Positions 17,259 through 26,937 are shown, counted from the stretch's first letter. The stretch is DNA of 64,000 nt from Paraburkholderia diazotrophica (GCF_900108945.1 NZ_FNYE01000016.1:62001-126000), one strand, 5' to 3'. Made by a program: numbers and translations. Notes: generated by a model not told the origin, from the sequence alone.

Positions 17259-17346
17259 AGCGACCCGAGGCGACCTGAAGCGACCCGAATCGGCGCGCGA
17301 CGAACAGCAACTGACACAGCAAGCGACAAGCGACATAGGAACCGAC

Positions 17347-18027
17347 ATGCAACTCGATCTGAATCTGCCCGCACCGTATCAGCCGCACGCCGGCCTGATG
17401 GCCGCTTTCGAAGCGTGTCCGCTGATCGCGATCATGCGCGGCATCACGCCCGCCGACGCCGCCGATCACGGCCGCGCGCTGTACGAAGCGGGCTTCCGGA
17501 TCATCGAAGTGCCGCTGAATTCGCCGAACCCGTTCGACAGCATTTCGGCCATTCGCCAGGCCATTCCCGCCGATGCAATCGTCGGTGCGGGCACCGTGCT
17601 GCGCGGTGAGCTCGTGCACGACGTGAAAGCGGCGGGCGGCGAGCTGATCGTGATGCCGCACAGCGACCCGGAAGTGGTGACGACGGCGAAGTCACTCGCG
17701 ATGGCGTGCGCGCCCGGCGTCGCCACGCCGACGGAAGCCTTCCTCGCGCTAAAGAATGGCGCCGACGTGCTGAAGATGTTCCCGGCCGAACAGATCGGCT
17801 GCCAGATCGTGAAGGCGTGGCGCGCGGTGATTCACAGAGACGTGCCGCTGCTTCCCGTCGGCGGGATTGCGCCGGACAACATGGGCCCGTTCCTGAGCGC
17901 GGGCGCCAACGGTTTCGGGCTGGGCTCGGCGCTGTACAAGCCGGGCCAGCCGGCGACGGCAACGGCTTCGAACGCGAAGGCGTTCATCAACGGCCTGCGC
18001 ATCGCACGCGCGGGCGTGAAGAAATGA
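17347..18027 (+). CDS. dgoA: 2-dehydro-3-deoxy-6-phosphogalactonate aldolase
   Basis: A 226-residue class I KDPGal aldolase. Glu54 in RIIEVPLNSP and the Schiff-base Lys143 in VLKMFPAEQIG are at the family positions. It differs from the Entner-Doudoroff Eda at 60286 in having the RGITP N-terminus and the MFPA context. It lies downstream of dgoK after an 88-base gap that contains short GCGACC(C/T)GA repeats. The ATG was chosen because it opens the family's normal N-terminus; the frame runs further upstream into dgoK. Its stop overlaps the start of the next gene. Confidence 0.93.
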   Translation: MQLDLNLPAPYQPHAGLMAAFEACPLIAIMRGITPADAADHGRALYEAGFRIIEVPLNSPNPFDSISAIRQAIPADAIVGAGTVLRGELVHDVKAAGGELIVMPHSDPEVVTTAKSLAMACAPGVATPTEAFLALKNGADVLKMFPAEQIGCQIVKAWRAVIHRDVPLLPVGGIAPDNMGPFLSAGANGFGLGSALYKPGQPATATASNAKAFINGLRIARAGVKK

Positions 18028-18800
18028 ACCGGCTCGCAGGCAAGGTCGCGCTGGTGACGGGCGCGGGACGCGGCATCGGCGCGGCGATCGCGGCGGCGTT
18101 CGCGCGCGAAGGCGCGGCTGTCGTGCTGGCGGAACTCGACATCGAGACGGCGCAGCGCACGGCCGCCGACATCGCTGCACAAACGGGCGGCAAGACGCTC
18201 GCCGTGCAGACGGACGTCACGCAATCGGCTTCCGTGCAGCGCGCGGTGAGCGAAGGCGAAAAGGCGTTCGGCCCGATCGGCGTGCTCGTGAACAACGCGG
18301 GCATCAACGTCTTTTGCGACCCGCTGACGATGACCGACGACGACTGGCGCCGCTGTTTCGCCGTCGATCTGGACGGCGTGTGGAACGGTTGCCGCGCGGT
18401 GCTGCCGGGGATGGTCGAGCGCGGCGAGGGCAGCATCGTGAACATCGCGTCGACACACTCGTTCAAGATCATTCCGGGCTGCTTTCCGTATCCCGTCGCG
18501 AAGCATGGCGTGATCGGCCTCACGCGCGCGCTCGGCATCGAGTACGCGCCGCGCAACGTGCGCGTGAATGCGATCGCGCCCGGCTACATCGAAACGCAGC
18601 TGACGCACGACTGGTGGAATACGCAGTCCGATCCCGCCGCCGCGCGCCAGGCGACGCTCGATCTGCAGCCGATGGCGCGCATCGGCAAACCGGAGGAAGT
18701 CGCGATGACAGCCGTCTTTCTCGCGTCGGATGAAGCGCCGTTCATCAACGCGAGTTGCATCACGGTCGATGGCGGGCGCTCGGCGCTCTATCACGACTGA
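18024..18800 (+). CDS. SDR-family sugar dehydrogenase (galactose/arabinose/fucose type)
   Basis: A 258-residue short-chain dehydrogenase. The cofactor motif is TGAGRGIGAAI at residues 12-22, NNAG follows near residue 90, and the catalytic site is Tyr-Pro-Val-Ala-Lys. It begins with an ATGA overlap with dgoA. In this setting it probably oxidises an aldose (D-galactose, L-arabinose or L-fucose) to its lactone, or a sugar acid. The true substrate cannot be read from the sequence. The window has a second SDR on the far side of the transporter. Confidence 0.88.
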   Translation: MNRLAGKVALVTGAGRGIGAAIAAAFAREGAAVVLAELDIETAQRTAADIAAQTGGKTLAVQTDVTQSASVQRAVSEGEKAFGPIGVLVNNAGINVFCDPLTMTDDDWRRCFAVDLDGVWNGCRAVLPGMVERGEGSIVNIASTHSFKIIPGCFPYPVAKHGVIGLTRALGIEYAPRNVRVNAIAPGYIETQLTHDWWNTQSDPAAARQATLDLQPMARIGKPEEVAMTAVFLASDEAPFINASCITVDGGRSALYHD

Positions 18801-18980
18801 GCCGTACAGAAGAAAGCGCAACGAAGCAGTAGCGAAGGAACAGAAGAAAAGCAGCAAAGGCGCCTCGCAAGAAGAGGCGACGGTGTCGACCGCTTGACGC
18901 GCTGGCCGCGTGTGTCAAAGCCGGTACAAGAAGACGCGGCCAATACCTTCTCGTTACTCACTAGTCAGGAGACACGCATT

Positions 18981-19979
18981 ATGAAACGCAGAATTTTCCT
19001 CACGCTGGCAGCGGCGGCGACGGCGGTGCTCTTCAACGCACCCGTCGCGCAAGCCGCCGACCCGGTCAAGATCGGCTTTCTCGTGAAGCAGCCGGAAGAG
19101 CCGTGGTTCCAGGACGAGTGGAAGTTCGCCGAAACGGCCGCCAAGGAAAAGGGCTTCACGCTGGTGAAGATCGGCGCGCCGTCGGGCGAGAAGGTCATGA
19201 GCGCAATCGACAACCTCGCTGCGCAAAAGGCGCAGGGCTTCGTGATCTGCACGCCGGATGTGAAGCTCGGGCCGGGCATCGTCGCGAAGGCGAAGGCTGA
19301 CGGCCTGAAGATGATGACGGTGGACGACCGTCTCGTCGACGGCGCGGGCAAGCCGATCGAATCGGTGCCGCATATGGGCATCTCGGCTTACAACATCGGC
19401 AAGCAGGTCGGCGAAGGCATCGCGGCTGAGATCAAGAAGCGCGGCTGGGACGTGAAGGAAGTCGGCGCAATCGACGTGACGTATGAGCAACTGCCGACCG
19501 CGCATGACCGCACGTCGGGCGCAACCGATGCGCTCATCGCAGCGGGCTTCCCGAAGGCCAACGTGATCGCAGCGCCGCAAGCGAAGACCGACACGGAAAA
19601 CGCGTTCAACGCAGCGAACATCGCGCTGACGAAGAATCCGCAGTTCAAGCACTGGGTCGCCTACGGCCTGAACGACGAAGCCGTGCTCGGCGCGGTGCGC
19701 GCAGCGGAAGGCCGTGGCTTCAAGGCCGACAACATGATCGGCGTCGGCATCGGCGGCGCCGACTCGGCATTGAACGAGTTCAAAAAGCCGAACCCGACGG
19801 GCTTCTTCGGCACGGTGATCATCAGCCCGAAGCGCCACGGCGAAGAGACGTCGGAACTGATGTACGCGTGGATCACGCAAGGCAAGGAACCGCCGAAGCT
19901 CACGCTGACGCAGGGCATGCTCGCCACGCGCGACAACGTCGGCGAAGTGCGTGAAAAGATGGGCCTCGCAGCGAAGTAA
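18981..19979 (+). CDS. araF: Arabinose-type ABC transporter substrate-binding protein
   Basis: A 332-residue periplasmic sugar-binding protein. The signal peptide ends in AQA at about residues 22-29 (MKRRIFLTLAAAAT... AQAADPVK). The mature part has the type I periplasmic binding fold with the AraF-like start KIGFLVKQPEEPWFQDEW. A Shine-Dalgarno (AGGAG) lies nine bases before the ATG. It comes 180 bases after the SDR gene, a gap that may hold its own promoter. It should deliver L-arabinose, or galactose, to AraG and AraH. Confidence 0.92.
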   Translation: MKRRIFLTLAAAATAVLFNAPVAQAADPVKIGFLVKQPEEPWFQDEWKFAETAAKEKGFTLVKIGAPSGEKVMSAIDNLAAQKAQGFVICTPDVKLGPGIVAKAKADGLKMMTVDDRLVDGAGKPIESVPHMGISAYNIGKQVGEGIAAEIKKRGWDVKEVGAIDVTYEQLPTAHDRTSGATDALIAAGFPKANVIAAPQAKTDTENAFNAANIALTKNPQFKHWVAYGLNDEAVLGAVRAAEGRGFKADNMIGVGIGGADSALNEFKKPNPTGFFGTVIISPKRHGEETSELMYAWITQGKEPPKLTLTQGMLATRDNVGEVREKMGLAAK

Positions 19980-20153
19980 GCGGGCAGCGGGACGAGAGGC
20001 GCGTGAATGCCGTCGGGCGGCATTCATGCGCCGCGCGCAGGACGGAACGAATCGGAAGCAGACGAAGGCGAGCCGTCGTGCAGGCGAACAGCAGTCGACT
20101 ATGCAGCCGACCGCGGTCCGCACGAAGGATCAATCGAAGCAACAGGAGGCAAA

Positions 20154-21668
20154 GTGTCAGCGACGCTGCGTTTTGACAATATCGGCAAGGTGTTTCCAGG
20201 CGTGCGTGCGCTCGACGGAATTTCTTTCGACGTGCACGCCGGCCAGGTACACGGCCTGATGGGCGAAAACGGCGCAGGGAAATCGACCCTGCTGAAGATT
20301 CTCGGCGGTGAATATCAGCCGGATTCCGGCCGCGTGCTGATCGACGGCAACGAAGTGCATTTCGCGAGTGCAGGCGCGTCGATTGCCGCGGGGATCGCAG
20401 TGATTCACCAGGAACTGCAGTACGTGCCGGACCTGACGGTATCGGAAAACCTGCTGCTGGGCCGCTTGCCCAACACGATCGGCTTCGTGAAGAAGACCGA
20501 CGCGAAGCGCTACGTTCGCGAGCAGCTCAAGGCGATGGGCGTCGATCTCGATCCGAATGCGAAGCTGCGCAAGCTGTCGATCGCGCAGCGGCAGATGGTC
20601 GAAATCTGCAAGGCGCTGATGCGCAACGCTCGCGTGATCGCGCTCGACGAACCGACGAGTTCGCTGTCGCATCGCGAGACGGAAGTGCTGTTCAAGCTGG
20701 TGCGCGATCTGCGCGCCGACAACCGCGCGCTGATCTATATCTCGCACCGCATGGACGAGATCTATCAGCTGTGCGACGCGTGCACGATCTTCCGCGACGG
20801 CCGCAAGGTCGCGTCGCATCCGACGCTCGAAGGCGTGAGCCGTGACACGATCGTCAGCGAAATGGTCGGCCGCGAAATCTCGGATATTTACGGCTACCGG
20901 CCGCGCGAGCTGGGCGAAGTGCGCTTCTCGGCGAAGAACATCGAAGGCCATCCGCTCGCCGAGCCCGCGAGCTTCAACGTGCGGCGCGGCGAAATCGTCG
21001 GCTTCTTCGGTCTCGTCGGCGCGGGCCGCAGCGAACTGATGCACCTCGTCTACGGCGACGATCCGAAGAAGGGCGGCGATCTCGTGCTCGACGGCAAGCC
21101 GATCAAGGTGAAGAGCGCGGGCGAAGCGATCCGCCAGGGCATCGTGCTGTGCCCGGAAGATCGCAAGGAAGAAGGCATCGTGGCGATTGCGTCGGTGGCG
21201 GAGAACATCAACATCAGTTGCCGTCGTCACTATCTGAAGGCGGGCGTGTTTCTCGACCGCAAGAAGGAAGCCGAAACGGCCGACCGCTTCATCAAGCTTT
21301 TGAAGATCAAGACGCCGAGCCGCCGCCAGAAGATTCGTTTCCTGTCGGGCGGCAACCAGCAGAAGGCGATTCTGTCGCGCTGGCTGGCCGAGCCCGATCT
21401 GAAGGTGGTGATTCTCGACGAGCCGACGCGCGGTATCGACGTGGGTGCGAAGCACGAGATTTACAACGTGATTTATCAACTCGCGGAGCGCGGCTGCGCG
21501 ATCGTGATGATTTCGTCGGAGCTGCCTGAAGTGCTGGGCGTGTCCGACCGTATCGTCGTGATGCGGCAAGGGCGCATTTCCGGCGAGTTGCCGCGCGGCG
21601 CCGCGACCGAGCAATCGGTGCTGGGCCTCGCGCTGCCGAAGAGTTCGTCGACGGCGCAAGCGGCATGA
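20154..21668 (+). CDS. araG: Arabinose-type ABC transporter ATP-binding protein
   Basis: A 504-residue protein with two nucleotide-binding halves. The first has a Walker A at residues 37-45 (MGENGAGKST). The second has the looser GLVGAGRSELMHL in its place and LSGGNQQKA as its signature, as in monosaccharide importers. The GTG start was chosen because an AGGAGG Shine-Dalgarno stands just before it; the frame runs on upstream without support. It drives uptake with AraF and AraH. A 173-base gap separates it from araF. Confidence 0.94.
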   Translation: MSATLRFDNIGKVFPGVRALDGISFDVHAGQVHGLMGENGAGKSTLLKILGGEYQPDSGRVLIDGNEVHFASAGASIAAGIAVIHQELQYVPDLTVSENLLLGRLPNTIGFVKKTDAKRYVREQLKAMGVDLDPNAKLRKLSIAQRQMVEICKALMRNARVIALDEPTSSLSHRETEVLFKLVRDLRADNRALIYISHRMDEIYQLCDACTIFRDGRKVASHPTLEGVSRDTIVSEMVGREISDIYGYRPRELGEVRFSAKNIEGHPLAEPASFNVRRGEIVGFFGLVGAGRSELMHLVYGDDPKKGGDLVLDGKPIKVKSAGEAIRQGIVLCPEDRKEEGIVAIASVAENINISCRRHYLKAGVFLDRKKEAETADRFIKLLKIKTPSRRQKIRFLSGGNQQKAILSRWLAEPDLKVVILDEPTRGIDVGAKHEIYNVIYQLAERGCAIVMISSELPEVLGVSDRIVVMRQGRISGELPRGAATEQSVLGLALPKSSSTAQAA

Positions 21669-21771
21669 GCGTTGCGCAACAGGCGAACGAGCACTGAACG
21701 AGATCTGAATCCGACCGGGACGACAGCCCCGATAGACCGATAGCCCGTGGGGAACGGGAGGAGTGAACCAA

Positions 21772-22788
21772 ATGCAAGCCAGAGAAAACCTCGCGCAACA
21801 GGCCGCCAAGAGCGCCGCCGAAGCGCTGATTCCGCAAGCCAGCGACAAGCAGAAGTGGTGGCAGCAGATCACCGAGTACAGCCTGATCGTGATCTTCGCA
21901 GTGATGTTCATCACGATGTCGCTGACCGTCGACCACTTCTTCTCGATCGAGAACATGCTCGGCCTCGCGCTGTCGATTTCGCAGATCGGCATGGTCGCGT
22001 GCACGATGATGTTCTGTCTCGCGTCGCGCGACTTCGACCTGTCCGTCGGCTCGACGGTCGCGTTCGCGGGCGTGCTGTGTGCAATGGTGCTGAACGCGAC
22101 GGGCAACACGTTCATCGCGATCATCGCGGCCGTCGTGGCGGGCGCGGTCATCGGCTTCGTGAACGGCGCAGTGATCGCGTACCTGCGCATCAACGCGCTG
22201 ATCACGACGCTCGCGACGATGGAAATCGTGCGCGGCCTGGGCTTCATCGTGTCGCATGGCCAGGCGGTGGGCGTATCGTCGGATACCTTCATCGCGCTCG
22301 GCAGCCTGTCGTTCTTCGGCGTGTCGCTGCCGATCTGGGTGACGCTGGTCTGCTTCATCGCGTTCGGCGTCATGCTCAACTCGACGGTGTACGGCCGCAA
22401 TACGCTCGCCATCGGCGGCAATCCGGAGGCATCGCGTCTCGCCGGCATCAACGTCGAACGCACGCGCGTCTTCATCTTCCTGATTCAGGGCGCGGTGACG
22501 GCGCTGGCAGGCGTGATCCTCGCGTCGCGCATCACGTCGGGTCAGCCTAACGCGGCAGAAGGCTTCGAGCTGAACGTGATTTCGGCGTGCGTGCTGGGCG
22601 GCGTGTCGCTGCTCGGCGGCCGCGCGACGATCTCGGGTGTCGTGATCGGCGTGCTGATCATGGGCACCGTCGAAAACGTGATGAACCTGCTGAACATCGA
22701 CGCGTTCTATCAGTACCTCGTGCGCGGCGCGATCCTGCTCGCGGCAGTGCTGCTGGACCAGTTGAAGAACCGTGGCTCGCGCGACTGA
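21772..22788 (+). CDS. araH: Arabinose-type ABC transporter permease
   Basis: A 338-residue inner-membrane permease with about eight to ten hydrophobic helices and the cytoplasmic EAA-like loop around GGNPEASRLAGINVERTR. Two starts are close together. The ATG at 21772 sits about nine bases from a GGAGG sequence, whereas the GTG at 21763 directly abuts it, so the ATG was preferred. It completes the AraFGH importer. The 102-base gap to araG has no hairpin of note. Confidence 0.93.
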   Translation: MQARENLAQQAAKSAAEALIPQASDKQKWWQQITEYSLIVIFAVMFITMSLTVDHFFSIENMLGLALSISQIGMVACTMMFCLASRDFDLSVGSTVAFAGVLCAMVLNATGNTFIAIIAAVVAGAVIGFVNGAVIAYLRINALITTLATMEIVRGLGFIVSHGQAVGVSSDTFIALGSLSFFGVSLPIWVTLVCFIAFGVMLNSTVYGRNTLAIGGNPEASRLAGINVERTRVFIFLIQGAVTALAGVILASRITSGQPNAAEGFELNVISACVLGGVSLLGGRATISGVVIGVLIMGTVENVMNLLNIDAFYQYLVRGAILLAAVLLDQLKNRGSRD

Positions 22789-22825
22789 TCGCGCGCAACA
22801 ACCAACGTCAGAAGGAAACCGAACG

Positions 22826-23626
22826 ATGTCGTCTCCGGCCAACGCGAACGCGCGCGACGAACACAGCGTCTACGCGCGCTATCCAAGCCTCGTAGACCGC
22901 ACGGTGCTGATTACGGGCGGCGCGACGGGCATCGGCGCGTCGTTCGTCGAGCACTTCGTCGCGCAGGGCGCGCGCGTCGCGTTCTTCGATATCGACGAAA
23001 CGGCGGGCGATGCGCTCGCCGACCGGCTCGGCGATTCGCGTCACAAGCCGCTCTTTCTGTACGTCGATCTGACGGATATCGACGCGCTGAGGAAAGCGAT
23101 CGCCGACGTCCGCGCCGCGATGGGTCTTATCTCGGTGCTCGTGAACAACGCGGCGAACGATCGGCGCCACAAGATCGAGGACGTCACGCCCGAGTCGTTC
23201 GACGCGGGCATCGCTGTCAACATCCGTCATCAGTTCTTCGCGGCGCAGGCCGTCGCCGGCGACATGAAGGCGGCGAAAAGCGGCTCGATCATCAATCTCG
23301 GCTCAATCAGCTGGATGCTGAAGAACGGCGGCTATCCCGTGTACACGATGGCGAAATCGGCCGTGCAAGGGCTCACGCGCGGGCTCGCGCGCGATCTCGG
23401 TCCCTCCAACGTCCGCGTCAATTCGCTGGTGCCCGGCTGGGTGATGACGGAAAAGCAGAAGCGGCTGTGGCTCGACGATGCGGGGCGGCTCGCGATCAAG
23501 CAGGGCCAGTGCATCGACGCCGAGCTGCTGCCCGAAGACCTCGCGCGGATGGCGCTCTTCCTCGCCGCCGACGATAGCCGCATGATCACTGCGCAGGATG
23601 TGATAGTCGATGGAGGCTGGGCATGA
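22826..23626 (+). CDS. SDR-family sugar dehydrogenase (second of the cluster)
   Basis: A 266-residue short-chain dehydrogenase. It shows TGGATGIGAS at residues 31-40, VNNAAN after the fourth strand, and a Tyr-Thr-Met-Ala-Lys active site. An AGGA lies nine bases before the ATG. It follows araH and precedes the lactonase with an ATGA overlap, so an aldose 1-dehydrogenase acting before that lactonase is the best inference: D-galactose or L-arabinose to the aldonolactone. It differs clearly from the SDR at 18024, so the two probably handle different steps or sugars. Confidence 0.88.
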   Translation: MSSPANANARDEHSVYARYPSLVDRTVLITGGATGIGASFVEHFVAQGARVAFFDIDETAGDALADRLGDSRHKPLFLYVDLTDIDALRKAIADVRAAMGLISVLVNNAANDRRHKIEDVTPESFDAGIAVNIRHQFFAAQAVAGDMKAAKSGSIINLGSISWMLKNGGYPVYTMAKSAVQGLTRGLARDLGPSNVRVNSLVPGWVMTEKQKRLWLDDAGRLAIKQGQCIDAELLPEDLARMALFLAADDSRMITAQDVIVDGGWA

Positions 23627-24597
23627 GTGGCACAACGCGAAGCGCGACGAAAGGCGCGACGAAAGGCGCGGCCAATGACGCGGCGGTGAACGTGCAGGCG
23701 GCGCTGCTCGTCGATTCGAAATGCGCACTCGGCGAAGGCGCGACGTGGGACGCACGCGGCGGCTTCTTCTACTGGACCGATATTGAAGGCGCGCGTCTAT
23801 GGCGGTACGATCCGCGCGATGGACGCAGCACGTTCTGGAGCATGCCCGAGCGGCTGTCGACCTTCGCGCTGTGCGCCGATCCGCACTACATGCTGCTGGG
23901 TCTCGCGTCGCGGCTTGCTTTCTTCGACCTTGCAACGGGACAGATCGAGCACATCGTCGATGTCGAAGCGGGAATGAACACGCGCGTCAACGATGGGCGC
24001 TGCGATCGCGAGGGGCGCTTCGTGTTCGGCACGAAGGACGAAGCGTCGCCTGTGCAGCCCGTCGGCGGGTTCTACCGGCTGAATCACGATCTGTCGCTGG
24101 AGCGTTTGCCGTTGCCATCGCCGGCGATTTCGAACAGTATCGCGTTCAGCCCTGATGGCGCGACGATGTACTTCTGCGATTCGCCGACGCGTGAAATTCG
24201 CGCGTGCGACTACCACGCGGACGGCCGCGTTTCGAACGAGCGCCTGTTCGCGAAGCTGACTGACGAAACGGGCGAGCCGGATGGCTCGACAGTCGATAGC
24301 GAAGGCGGCTTGTGGAACGCGCAATGGGGCGGACGACGCGTCGTGCGCTATGACGCGGGCGGCGTCGAGACGGAGCGCATCGACGTACCGACCGCGCAGC
24401 CCAGTTGCGTCGCTTTGGGCGGCGCGCAGCTGGGCACGCTGTATGTGACGAGCGCGCGTGTCGGGCTCGACGCGAAGGCGCTGGCTGCCGATACGCTCGC
24501 CGGTGGCGTGTATGTCGCGACGCAGGGTCGGCGCGGCTTGCCGGAGCCGGTGTTCAACGGCTCGCCCGCGGCGCTCGCGGGACGAAGGGGCGCGTAA
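23623..24597 (+). CDS. SMP-30/gluconolactonase-type sugar lactonase
   Basis: A 324-residue six-bladed propeller enzyme that opens aldonolactones. The metal-binding Glu38 is in ALGEGATWD, the NDGRCD Asn/Asp lies mid-protein, and FSPDGATMYFCD and GEPDGSTVD carry further ligands. It is typically called L-arabinolactonase or galactonolactonase; the exact sugar is not determined. Its start overlaps the SDR stop. An N-terminal stretch of about 20 residues, with a direct Thr-Lys-Gly-Ala repeat, precedes the fold. It fits between the aldose dehydrogenase and a sugar-acid dehydratase that is not in this window. Confidence 0.9.
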   Translation: MSGTTRSATKGATKGAANDAAVNVQAALLVDSKCALGEGATWDARGGFFYWTDIEGARLWRYDPRDGRSTFWSMPERLSTFALCADPHYMLLGLASRLAFFDLATGQIEHIVDVEAGMNTRVNDGRCDREGRFVFGTKDEASPVQPVGGFYRLNHDLSLERLPLPSPAISNSIAFSPDGATMYFCDSPTREIRACDYHADGRVSNERLFAKLTDETGEPDGSTVDSEGGLWNAQWGGRRVVRYDAGGVETERIDVPTAQPSCVALGGAQLGTLYVTSARVGLDAKALAADTLAGGVYVATQGRRGLPEPVFNGSPAALAGRRGA

Positions 24598-24866
24598 GCG
24601 GTTGGAGTGCGATGCGCGCCGCGCATCGGAGGTAGCCGGTAGTCGAAGCAAGCATGCGAAGCAATATCCGAAGCAGCCACGCGAAGTACGTGACCGAAAA
24701 AAGCATTCTGGAGCAGGGCAGTCCGCGCCCCGAAGGAAGTCCACGCGAGGGGCAGCATGCAGCAAAGACCCAAGAGGCGGCCGCTACGCCGCGCCGCCCG
24801 CACAAGCCGCCATCTGCCGTCCGAAGCGCCGATGGCGATGTTCGATGCCTCTCATGGGAGCCTGAT

Positions 24867-25931
24867 ATGACTGTCGCGAATTCCGCTGTTCCGTCGTCTC
24901 CTCAGTCTCGCGCGCGGCGAGCGCGGCTTGCGGCCGCCGTGCAGCAGCCGGTGCTGGCCGGGCCGAGCACGTCCGCGGTGGCGGTCGGCGCGGCGAGCGC
25001 CGGCGACGTCGCGTGCGTGACGCTCGCCAATTCCCTGTTGCGGCTCGACGTGGCACCGACGCTCGGCGGCGGCATCACGCGCTTCGACTTCCGCAACGAA
25101 GGCACGCTCGTGCCCGTGTTCAGGCGCTGCCGCCACGTCGATGCGGACACCGACGCGAACGATCTCTCGTGTTATTCGCTGCTCCCGTATTCGAACCGGA
25201 TCGGCGGCGGACAATTCATGCTGGGTGAGCGTGTCATCGACGTGCCGTGTAACCGCGCCGGAGAACCGCTCCCCATTCACGGCGACGGCTGGCTCGCGAA
25301 GTGGGACGTTGCAGCCGCCGATCACGACAGCGTCACGCTGACGCTCGACCGGCACGACGGCAAGCCCTACGCGTATCGCGCGAAGCAGACTTACGCGCTC
25401 GAGGGCGCGACGCTCGTCATTACGCTCGAAGTCGAAAACACGGGGCGCGAAGCGATGCCGTTCGGCCTCGGCGTGCATCCGTTTCTCGTGCGCGATGGCG
25501 ATACGCAACTGTCGGCGGCCGCGGCGGGCCTGTGGCTCTCCGGCGACGACTGGCTGCCCGTGCGCCATGTGCCCGTGCCGCCCGCGTGGCAGTTCGGCGT
25601 TGCCTATCCGCTGCCGCGCTCGATCGTCAATCACGCGTTCACCGGCTGGAGCGGACACGCGACGGTGGTGTGGCCGAAGCGCCGGCTGTCGCTGACGATG
25701 TCGACGAGCACCGAGTACTACATCCTCTACACGCCGACGTCGAAGGACTTCTTCTGCTTCGAACCCGTCGATCACCCGATCAACGCGATGAACCTGCCCG
25801 GCGGCGCGGCCGACAACGGCATGACGATGCTCGCGCACGGTGAGCGGCTCGCGCGCTCGTTCAGCTTCACCGTCGAGCGGACGGGACTTCGCGCGATGGC
25901 GGGCGGACGCGGCGCGAAGCGCGGGCAGTGA
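24867..25931 (+). CDS. Aldose 1-epimerase (galactose mutarotase-like)
   Basis: A 354-residue mutarotase-fold protein that interconverts the alpha and beta forms of an aldose. His and Glu residues of the GLGVHPFL and PINAMNLPGG segments match the family. About 55 Ala/Ser-rich N-terminal residues precede the fold at LANSLLRLDVAPTLGG. The frame could start earlier, but GGAG lies six bases before this ATG. It is the last gene of the sugar cluster, 269 bases after the lactonase, so it may or may not share its transcript. It would speed supply of the beta-anomer to the dehydrogenase. Confidence 0.88.
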   Translation: MTVANSAVPSSPQSRARRARLAAAVQQPVLAGPSTSAVAVGAASAGDVACVTLANSLLRLDVAPTLGGGITRFDFRNEGTLVPVFRRCRHVDADTDANDLSCYSLLPYSNRIGGGQFMLGERVIDVPCNRAGEPLPIHGDGWLAKWDVAAADHDSVTLTLDRHDGKPYAYRAKQTYALEGATLVITLEVENTGREAMPFGLGVHPFLVRDGDTQLSAAAAGLWLSGDDWLPVRHVPVPPAWQFGVAYPLPRSIVNHAFTGWSGHATVVWPKRRLSLTMSTSTEYYILYTPTSKDFFCFEPVDHPINAMNLPGGAADNGMTMLAHGERLARSFSFTVERTGLRAMAGGRGAKRGQ

Positions 25932-26115
25932 GCGCGGCGCTTTCTTTGATTGTGATGTGATCGCTGCGTGGTCGCCGCGCGGGGCGCCACACGGACGCTG
26001 CGTGGTCACAACATGGTCGCTTTGCAATGACTGCACGTGGCGAGGCTGCGTCTGCATCCGGTGGCGCGGGTAAAATACGCGGCTCATCAGTCATTGACGC
26101 GCCGCGAGACTTTCT

Positions 26116-26937
26116 ATGTCCACATTCATCCAGACGCTCGACCACGCTTGGCAGACCACGAACTCGCTGCTGTGCGTCGGGCTCGATCCTGAGCCGTCGA
26201 AATTTCCCGGCGCATACGCCAACCGCTCGGATGCGATCTTCGATTTCTGCAAGAAGATCGTCGACGCGACGGCACCTTATGCATCGTCGTTCAAGCCGCA
26301 GATCGCGTACTTCGCCGCGCATCGCGCCGAAGAGCAACTGGAGCAGCTGATTGCGCACATTCATCTGAAGCATCCGGGCCTGCCCGTGATTCTCGATGCG
26401 AAGCGCGGCGACATCGGCAGCACGGCGGAGCAATACGCGCGCGAAGCGTTCGACCGCTATCGCGCCGATGCCGTGACGGTGAATCCGTATATGGGTTTCG
26501 ATTCGATCGAGCCTTACCTGGAGCATGAGGGCAAGGGTGTGATCGTGCTGTGCCGCACATCGAATCCGGGCGGCTCGGACCTGCAGTTCCTCGAGACGGG
26601 CGGCCGTCCGCTGTATCAGACCGTCGCGCGCCTTGCGGCGGAAAAGTGGAACACGAAGGGGCAGCTTGGCCTCGTCGTGGGCGCGACGTTCCCGAAGGAA
26701 ATCGAAGTGGTGCGCGGGATCGTCGGCGAAATGCCGCTGCTGATTCCGGGCATCGGCGCGCAGGGCGGCGATGTCGAGGCGACGGTGAAGGCCGGCCGCA
26801 CCGCGGCGGGCACGGGGATGCTGATCAACTCGTCGCGTGCGATCCTTTACGCGGGCAAGGGCGACGACTGGGCGGAGGCCGCGGCGCAGGCGGCGAAGGA
26901 CACGCGCGACCGCATCAACGCGTTCCGGCAGGCATAA
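26116..26937 (+). CDS. pyrF: Orotidine-5'-phosphate decarboxylase (subfamily 2)
   Basis: A 273-residue enzyme for the last step of UMP synthesis. The catalytic motif DAKRGDIGST near residue 94 carries the Asp-Lys-Asp triad, and GFDSIEPYL is characteristic of the longer subfamily 2 enzymes of proteobacteria. A TAAAAT -10-like sequence lies at 26071-26076. It stands alone between the sugar cluster and the convergent cupin gene. Confidence 0.95.
   Translation: MSTFIQTLDHAWQTTNSLLCVGLDPEPSKFPGAYANRSDAIFDFCKKIVDATAPYASSFKPQIAYFAAHRAEEQLEQLIAHIHLKHPGLPVILDAKRGDIGSTAEQYAREAFDRYRADAVTVNPYMGFDSIEPYLEHEGKGVIVLCRTSNPGGSDLQFLETGGRPLYQTVARLAAEKWNTKGQLGLVVGATFPKEIEVVRGIVGEMPLLIPGIGAQGGDVEATVKAGRTAAGTGMLINSSRAILYAGKGDDWAEAAAQAAKDTRDRINAFRQA

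Noticed and set aside
20157..22475. Minus-strand open frame of 772 codons over araG and araH
   Set aside because: Shadow of the transporter genes; composition and lack of motifs argue against coding.
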